A DNA stretch of 64,000 bases from Mercurialis annua (Eukaryota; Streptophyta; Magnoliopsida; Malpighiales; Euphorbiaceae): the NCBI RefSeq assembly GCF_937616625.2, contig NC_065576.1, forward strand, positions 35,490,628 through 35,554,627. Direction: 5' to 3'. Of the stretch, positions 58,181 through 64,000 are shown piece after piece. Made by a program: the position numbers and the translations under genes. How positions within the stretch are numbered: position 1 is the first letter of the stretch; the number at the start of each line of letters is the position of its first letter. Under the pieces are notes generated by a model. That model saw only the letters and a list, made by a program, of their open reading frames with translations. It was not told where the DNA came from and did no database searches.

Positions 58181-58615
58181 CAGTGATGGATTTAGTATAA
58201 GGCCAAGGGGGACACCTGCCCCCCTGAAATTGAAAAACCAAACAAAATTATACTATTAAAGTGAAACTCAAACATACCAATTCTCTTACAAGGTAAGCCA
58301 AATTTTACACAGTTCATTTGTAGAAATAATACAATCCATTTTTAAAATAAAAAAGAAAAGGTTTAATGTTTAATGGATGATAACAATACCTCTACAATAA
58401 AAGTGTTTGTAATTTTTAATCCTTAAATTTTTTTATTTGAAAATTCTACTTTAATATGCCTCACACTTTGAAATTTTACTCTTACATGTTTATTTCTTAT
58501 TTCAAATTTTGCTCCAATTTATTTTACTATATAACAATTTTAAATATATATTATATATCTTTATTTTAAATTTTAAATTGGACCCCCCTAGAAAAAATAT
58601 ATGCGTTCGTCACTG
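58181..58615. mobile_element. hAT-type non-autonomous element, 435 bp
   Basis: The left end CAGTGATGGATTTAG and the right end GCGTTCGTCACTG are inverted (CAGTGA / TCACTG); subterminal gggggacacctgccccccct and ggacccccct carry the family's G/C run. It has a perfect 8-bp duplication CCCACAAT (58173-58180 and 58616-58623). There is no transposase. Confidence 0.85.
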
Positions 58616-58784
58616 CCCACAATACCTTATTTTGAAACTTAATTACTGCGGTACTCATTTTTTGGACCACTTTTCATCTCATATCTTTCTTATTTACCAA
58701 AATGACATTGTTTAATTTTTTATTTCAAAAATATATTTTTTATTGTTTACGTTTAATGTCTTTCTTCCAATTTTTTGTTTTTGC

Positions 58785-59040
58785 TTTTTTAGTGGTATTT
58801 TTATAGTGTTTTTATGGCTATATATGGTGTTTTTATGATGTTTTTATAGTGTATTTATGGTGTATTATATAGGTTTTTATTGTAAATACACCATATAACA
58901 CCTTAAAAACATAAATTAATTCGTTATGTACGAAATAAGTAGCATCAAAACACCATAAAATACAATAAAAACATAAATCAATTTGTTGTGTACGAAATCA
59001 GTAGCATAAAAAACAATAGAATAATTATATGAAAAAAACA
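58785..59040. repeat. Short-period tandem and inverted repeats
   Basis: About 58792-58880 repeats tggtgtttttatgatgtttttatag variants. 58880-59000 carries inverse forms (acaccatataacaccttaaaaacat), plus two copies of aacataaatcaattcgttatgtacgaaat about 65 bases apart (58910 and 58975). No coding content. Confidence 0.7.
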
Positions 59041-59148
59041 ATTATATAAACAAAAGAACAATTACATGAATAACAGAACAAGATATCTAAAACAAATATA
59101 TGTATAACATATCTATACAATCGTAAAAAAATTAAAATAATAAAACAA

Positions 59149-59518
59149 GGATTAATTCCTAAAAAAATCACGAACTTTACACGAAGTTTCATTTTAATCA
59201 TAACCTTTAAAAGTTGTCATTTAAAGGCACGAACTTTCATTTTATTTCAAATCTATCACCAAAGTAAAATTCGGTGTATTTTATTTGACTAAAAATTCCT
59301 AATCCTAGATACTCTAACCGAAAGATAATAAGATTTGATGTTGATTAATAATTTGGGTCTTTCATTATTGATTTCGTGAAGAATTTAGTTAATAAAAATA
59401 CACTGAAATGATGAATTTGAAACAATATGAAAGTTCGTGCCTTTAAATGGAAACTTTTAAAGGTCATGATTAAAATGAAACTTCGTGTAAAATTCGTGAT
59501 TTTTTTAGGAATTAACCC
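59149..59518. mobile_element. Foldback MITE, about 370 bp
   Basis: The ends are GGATTAATTCCTAAAAAAATC and TTTTTTTAGGAATTAACCC; the arms (cacgaactttacacgaagtttc / gaaacttcgtgtaaaattcgtg) are inverted for more than 90 bp. The flanks ataaaacaa and tataaacaa match at 6 of 9, so the duplication is weak. Confidence 0.75.
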
Positions 59519-60267
59519 TATAAACAATCACAAAAGAAATTAAAAGGCAGAATAAAGACGACGACAATGAATATTGTGTTCGTAGATCTGAGAGATAGTG
59601 GCTTTTTGTGCTTGTAGATCTGAGGGAAAGAGAAGAAGATAGAAAGAGATTAAGAGGGAGATTTGAGAGCAGCGACTATATGAGAAAAAATGAAAAAAAT
59701 ATGAAAGAAGTCTTAATTAAGAAGAAATCATATTTTGAGTTATATTTGCAGAACATAGTAGCGAGAAAAATTAGACAAAAATGGCCAAAATCATTGTAAA
59801 CAATCCCTTAACTATTCATAATATACTAATAGTCAAATAAGAAGAAGTTTTTTTACTAGAAGAAATTCAATCCTTAGCCCAAATATATTAATATTTGTTT
59901 TAATTAATTATGTCTGTTAAATTATAATTTAGTTCATATAAATATCTAGACCTATTACCTGCCAAAAATAGGGTAAAATATAGACCTTATTTAGTTTGAG
60001 GTAAGTAGATTACTGAGATTGCAGCATAGTTTGTCGTATTATAATTCGTATCAGACCTAATAAATTATAGGCTGCAACTACTTAAATCAAACTGATACCC
60101 TGGACAGTAAATAATCAACATCGATTCTTATTTGGTTAAAAATTGAATACGTTTAAAAAATGTACACTAATTTTTTAACTAGGTAGCCATTAATTTTAGT
60201 TAATTAATATTTTTAGAAAATTGACTTCTAAATTATCAAAATAATTTTATTGAATATGAAAAGAAAT
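59519..60267. other. Intergenic, AT-rich
   Basis: A purine-rich 63-codon frame (59608-59799, Glu/Arg/Lys-rich) is not recognised and is likely chance. Nothing else is seen. Confidence 0.35.
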
Positions 60268-60406
60268 ATTCTCACTCATTCCTAAGACAGATCGAAGAAG
60301 AGTGGAAAACATCTCGCTGGTTTTTACAATTCGATATCAAGAATTATTTTCACACCATTAACCGACATCGATCCGTCTCAATCATTAAAGAAGCGACGAT
60401 TCCTTG
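60268..60406 (+). pseudogene. matR: Fragment resembling mitochondrial maturase matR
   Basis: The frame SHSFLRQIEEEWKTSRW...FDIKNYFHTINRHRS, about 60269-60372, closely follows the part of the group II intron maturase MatR (reverse-transcriptase motif 1 region, 'FDI..yFHTI.RHRLI') as I remember it. It then reads VSIIKEATIP and stops at TGA 60404-60406. MatR is normally encoded in the mitochondrial nad1 intron, so a short isolated piece in this setting is best read as transferred mitochondrial DNA or a fragment of a nuclear maturase gene. Only about 45 codons are present. Confidence 0.6.
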
Positions 60407-60650
60407 AGGACGTGTACAAAAAAATCTTTGCCCATTCTTATCAACATGATGCATGTTCTCCTGTGCTTCCAGATGTACCCGCTCCATATATTCTGATACA
60501 ATCAATAGCTTCAATTGATGAAAGCATTCTAAAACGGTCTCTATATGACTCCACAAAAGACCTCATCCATAATGCTCTTCGCAAGGGCATAGCCGAACAT
60601 CACCTCCTCAACATAATGTGTGAGCTGGGAGCTGCTTCGAAAGGTTGACG
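60388..60650 (+). CDS. Unrecognised open frame, possibly an exon fragment
   Basis: A frame that is open from upstream of 60361 continues through KKRRFLEDVYKKIFAHSYQH and DLIHNALRKGIAEHHLLN to ELGAASKG, stopping at TGA 60646-60648; a splice-donor-like AAAG|GTTGAC lies at the end. The composition (balanced, helical, several charged/hydrophobic heptads, GC above its surroundings) is far more protein-like than other short frames here, but I do not recognise the family. It overlaps the tail of the matR-like fragment in a different frame, so one of the two readings stops being real near 60372-60404. No ATG start is present; the first possible start is GTG 60412. It may be an exon of a broken gene. 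Confidence 0.35.
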
Positions 60651-61768
60651 TTTTTTGAATCCTTCTCCTTTTCACAATGTTCCTGAACTTGCTAAAAAAA
60701 TGGGATAGACCTAATTGAATTTATTGATAAGATTAAATCCTTTCAATAAAGATAGGACTAGTCTTACATTTTGTCTCTATGAACCAAAGAGAAAAGGGCT
60801 TAACGTTTTATGAATGGCATAGATCTTATCTTCAGAAAAGATATATCTTGGTTAAATGTCATCGCTTCAACAAGTTTAGTAATGAGTATAAAAGAATTTA
60901 CGACATCAAAATTTTAAAGATCCACATTTTATCGAACTAAACTAAAGAGCGTTTTGTGAACCACGAGAGCGCCTAGCTCTTAAAGGAGTAAAACTAATTT
61001 TTCTTTCGGAATAAAACGGCGCAAATAAATCTTTTTTTATGGAGCTTGGTAAGGAAATTTTGAAGGGTCAAATCCGCTATTTTGAGTTTGAAAGGAAATA
61101 AAAAGAAACTTCTAATTGATTTCCTTTTCTAACTAGATTTTATTCTAAAGATGTGATTTTATAGCTCCGTTATACTAGCCTCAATTGGTTCGTAATACAT
61201 TTTTCGGAAAATAACTTTCTGGGAAGTTAATTACTTAAGAACTTAATTACCTAATTTGCTTGAGTTGCTCAACCGCCCCTTAGCCCGGTGCTCATGACGC
61301 GCTACGGAACCTGACTTGGTCTTCGAATCGTAAGTTTCTAGGAAGTAAGAAATAGTATATGGTTTGTTTTTCAAATTTCTGGGGATTTTATTTTTTTATT
61401 TTTATGCCTTAAATAATAAAGATAGTAAAACCCTTGACAAATAATTAAAACAATTAAATATAAGGACATTATTATTTTACATCTATTTATTTTACATCTA
61501 TTTATCTAGGGAAAAACAACTTACTTAGATTTTGCTAAAAAAAAGTTACTTCCCTAGTTAAGGAGAAGTTTGACTATCAACTTTCCGAAAAGTAAGACAT
61601 ATAAAATGAACCAAGAAAATATTTTTTATCACTACCCGAGAAGTTTTACTTCTCTAATTAACTTACCCCAATCAAGCGAGGTCTAAGTAAACCATCAATG
61701 AGAATTTTACTTTATAGTTAAGAAGTGTCTTTAATCTTTTCACTTTTTATTGAAGCATTAGTTTATAT
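60651..61768. other. Intergenic, no gene supported
   Basis: Moderately AT-rich. A short stretch around 61260-61330 (cgccccttagcccggtgctcatgacgcgctacgg) is GC-rich but has no identifiable content. Frames are short and interrupted. Confidence 0.35.
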
Positions 61769-62489
61769 TAAGGGTGAACATGAACCGGTTAACCGGTTCA
61801 TGATGTTATAGTTTTTTAAATTAAAAAACTAAACTTAAAATATAATTCAATTAACTATTTAACTAGTTAACCATTTAAAATAGTTTGAATTTTTAGTTTT
61901 GCGATTTTTAACTATATAATTATAGAAAGGTAAAATTTAAAAATAAATAAATTTTAGAGTAACAAAGTTTAGTTCTAATCCAATACATAACTACAATTGT
62001 ATTCCATTTTTTAACAAATAAAATAAAAATATTTTTGTAATGTTGTCCACTATTTATAAATTTATGTATTCCTACTTTTATTAGGAAAATATTTTATTAA
62101 AAAAATAAATTTCTTTCGAAATATTTTTTTGTATGTATATTCATCTAAAATATAAATGTCTTCTTAAATAAAATATTTTGTATATGTTTTCATGTACAAA
62201 GTTTTTATATGTGTGAATTAAAAAAAATATTTTATTTTAATCATTAATTTTTTTTTTAAATATGTATATATATATAGAATTTAAATTTATAGAAAAATAT
62301 ACTATTTATAAACCGGTTGATCGGTAATTAACAACAATTTTTAACTTGCAAATCCTAAACCTAAACCATCAACCATAAAAATTTAAAATTAAAATCTAAA
62401 TGTAAACTCTTGTATAGATTAACCATATATTCCGGTTTGGTTGTTCGGTTTCGGTTCTGTTAATCTGTTTGGTTTCTTACCCACCTTTA
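61769..62489. mobile_element. hAT-type MITE, 721 bp, same family as 13643-14206
   Basis: The ends TAAGGGTGAACATGAACC and TTACCCACCTTTA are a decayed form of the TAGGGGTGAGCA termini. The duplication is GTTTATAT (61761-61768) versus GTTTATAC (62490-62497), 7 of 8. The interior has ggtttcggtt/aaccggtt motifs, including a perfect 24-bp palindrome at 61779-61802. Confidence 0.75.
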
Positions 62490-63186
62490 GTTTATACATT
62501 TCTTTTAGATTCAACTTTAGAGATCATTATTTGCTGTATTTTTAGGTGAAAGCACGCTTTTGTGCAATTTTTTCATTTCTCAAACTCTTGGAAAAGAGAG
62601 TTGAACGTTTTTGAAAAAAAAAAAGAATTTCAATTTTTGAATGTCAATGTCGAGCTGGCTTTCTTCCATTTCTTTTGTGGCATGATATATAGTAGGTCTT
62701 GATACCAACGAAATGAAAATTTTCTAAATTTGTGTTTATACTTCAAAAACAACTAAAGCAGCGATATATTTATTTAAACCAAAAAAGTAAAATTTGTCTG
62801 ATTTTCTCAGCAAATTTATTTTTCCAATTAAAAAAATGCAACCCTGCAAATTTTTAAAAATGAAATAAATAATTTATTATAACTTTTGAAAACTTACCTT
62901 TTTAATATACTTGCTTCAATCTAAATAAGGTCTAGATATATATTTGAATCAACTGAATCAAAATTTAATTGACGTAATCAATTTCTTTTTGATATATTGA
63001 AAATTTAGAGAAATACGTTTGAATAAAAATAAAATTATTGAATAACATACCTATGAATTGAGAATAATCCATCAATTAAAATATTAAGGGTAAAAGTTTA
63101 ACCCATTATTTGAGCTTGTACCACATAATTAATAACTCACTTTCAAAAAAAAAAATAACTCACTTTCAACCTTATTATCAAAACAC
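62490..63186. other. Intergenic, AT-rich, nothing recognised
   Basis: No gene or transposon end is supported. Confidence 0.35.
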
Positions 63187-63552
63187 AAATGTGTATGTAT
63201 GATTCTAATATTTTGTTACGGGTCTAATTTGACCCTTAATATGAAGCGCAAATATAACCCCAACATCTCCGTTTCTCACAATTTTAACACCTCATTTTGC
63301 TGACCTGTAATTAAAACAGCCAATAAGACGGTGACATGACAATAAACAAACGAAAAAAGATGCATATATGGCTCTAATATTTTTCCACAATTCTACTTTG
63401 ACCCTTGATGTTTCTCGAAGCACAAATATGAACTCAACGTTTCTTTTCTCACAATTTTAACACCCGACTGTTGGAGGTCATATTTATACTTCAAAAAACA
63501 TTAAGGGCTACATCAAACCCATAACAAAACATTAGAGCCATATGTGCATCTT
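63187..63552. repeat. Foldback-type repeat with internal direct duplication
   Basis: The block 'gattctaatattttgttacgggtctaatttgaccc...' (63199 on) is repeated diverged at about 63368 (ggctctaatatttttccacaattctactttgaccc), including ctcacaattttaacaccc. The right side, 63475-63552 (cattaagggctacatcaaaccc...attagagccatatgtgcatctt), is the inverse of the left. Probably a Mutator-like foldback; no duplication was resolved. Confidence 0.5.
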
Positions 63553-64000
63553 CTTATTTCTTTTTATCAATTAACACAGTATTCTCTATTTCTAGTTATA
63601 TTCAGTTATTGACAAAATTTGGATCCTTGCAGTTTCCGAATTTTTTCATATTGTATATTAATTATTATCAATTAAAAAAATAAATAATACGATCCTTAAT
63701 TAATCAAAATAATTGAAAATTAATTATTTGCTCTGAGTTACAAGTTCAGGAACCAGATGTGAACTTAATATAAATTTAAAATAAACTAATCTAAGTAAGT
63801 TTTTTTGAAAACTGATTTAAAATTTTAAATTAATTTAGTCAAATCAAATTAATTTATTAAAAATTCAAAATAAACGTCTAAATCAACAAGTAAACTAATA
63901 ATAACTATTTAAGATTTTTCATGGGATCATTGTAAATTTAATGTAAATTTAACATAAATTAGTGTCAACTTAATGTAAACTCAAAGTAAATTAATATAAA
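63553..64000. other. Right edge, AT-rich, nothing recognised
   Basis: Repeats of atgtaaatttaacataaatt near the edge only. Confidence 0.35.

Overview
The window reads as nuclear DNA of a flowering plant, most likely a eudicot. It is very AT-rich, has GT-AG spliced genes with long introns, and is packed with plant-type transposons. A 2S albumin pair together with the gene content would fit Malpighiales such as Euphorbiaceae, but that placement is only a guess.

Only two intact protein-coding genes are convincing, both on the + strand. A four-exon gene at 6508-9095 encodes a 329-residue, zinc-free quinone-oxidoreductase-like enzyme of the chloroplast-envelope ceQORH type. A 17-coding-exon gene at 18040-24167 encodes a 432-residue MHK/MAK-type (RCK family) protein kinase. 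As I recall, their Arabidopsis counterparts are neighbouring loci (At4g13010 and At4g13020), so this pair looks like conserved microsynteny spread apart by transposons. At the left edge lie the 3' end of a 2S albumin seed-storage gene (1-163) and a second copy (2917-3241). The second copy has lost its in-frame start codon next to an inserted tRNA-derived SINE.

The gene half (0-25 kb) is dotted with small non-autonomous elements whose termini can be read directly: two Helitrons (530-1069 minus, 3546-5435 plus), a short solo LTR nested in the second, foldback Mutator-like elements with 9-bp target duplications, and hAT MITEs with 8-bp duplications.

From about 25.4 to 57 kb the window is a nest of degenerate Ty3/gypsy-like retrotransposons with unusually long LTRs. 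The best-resolved element spans 34294-46693. Once one Mutator-like insertion is subtracted from each LTR, its LTRs are 3601 and 3606 bp. It sits inside an older LTR and carries only gag remnants. A reverse-oriented 3.5-kb solo LTR (28177-31704, duplication GTTTT) sits inside another long LTR (27357-33490) that is followed by a perfect initiator-tRNA-Met primer-binding site. The most unusual sequence is a roughly 405-bp GC-rich array of about 13 nested hairpins (34933-35338) in the middle of a 1.2-kb Mutator-like element.

The last 7 kb (57-64 kb) hold a near-identical 382-bp tandem duplication, two more hAT elements, foldback repeats and a small fragment resembling mitochondrial matR joined to an unrecognised open frame. 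No CRISPR array, rRNA gene or functional tRNA gene was seen.
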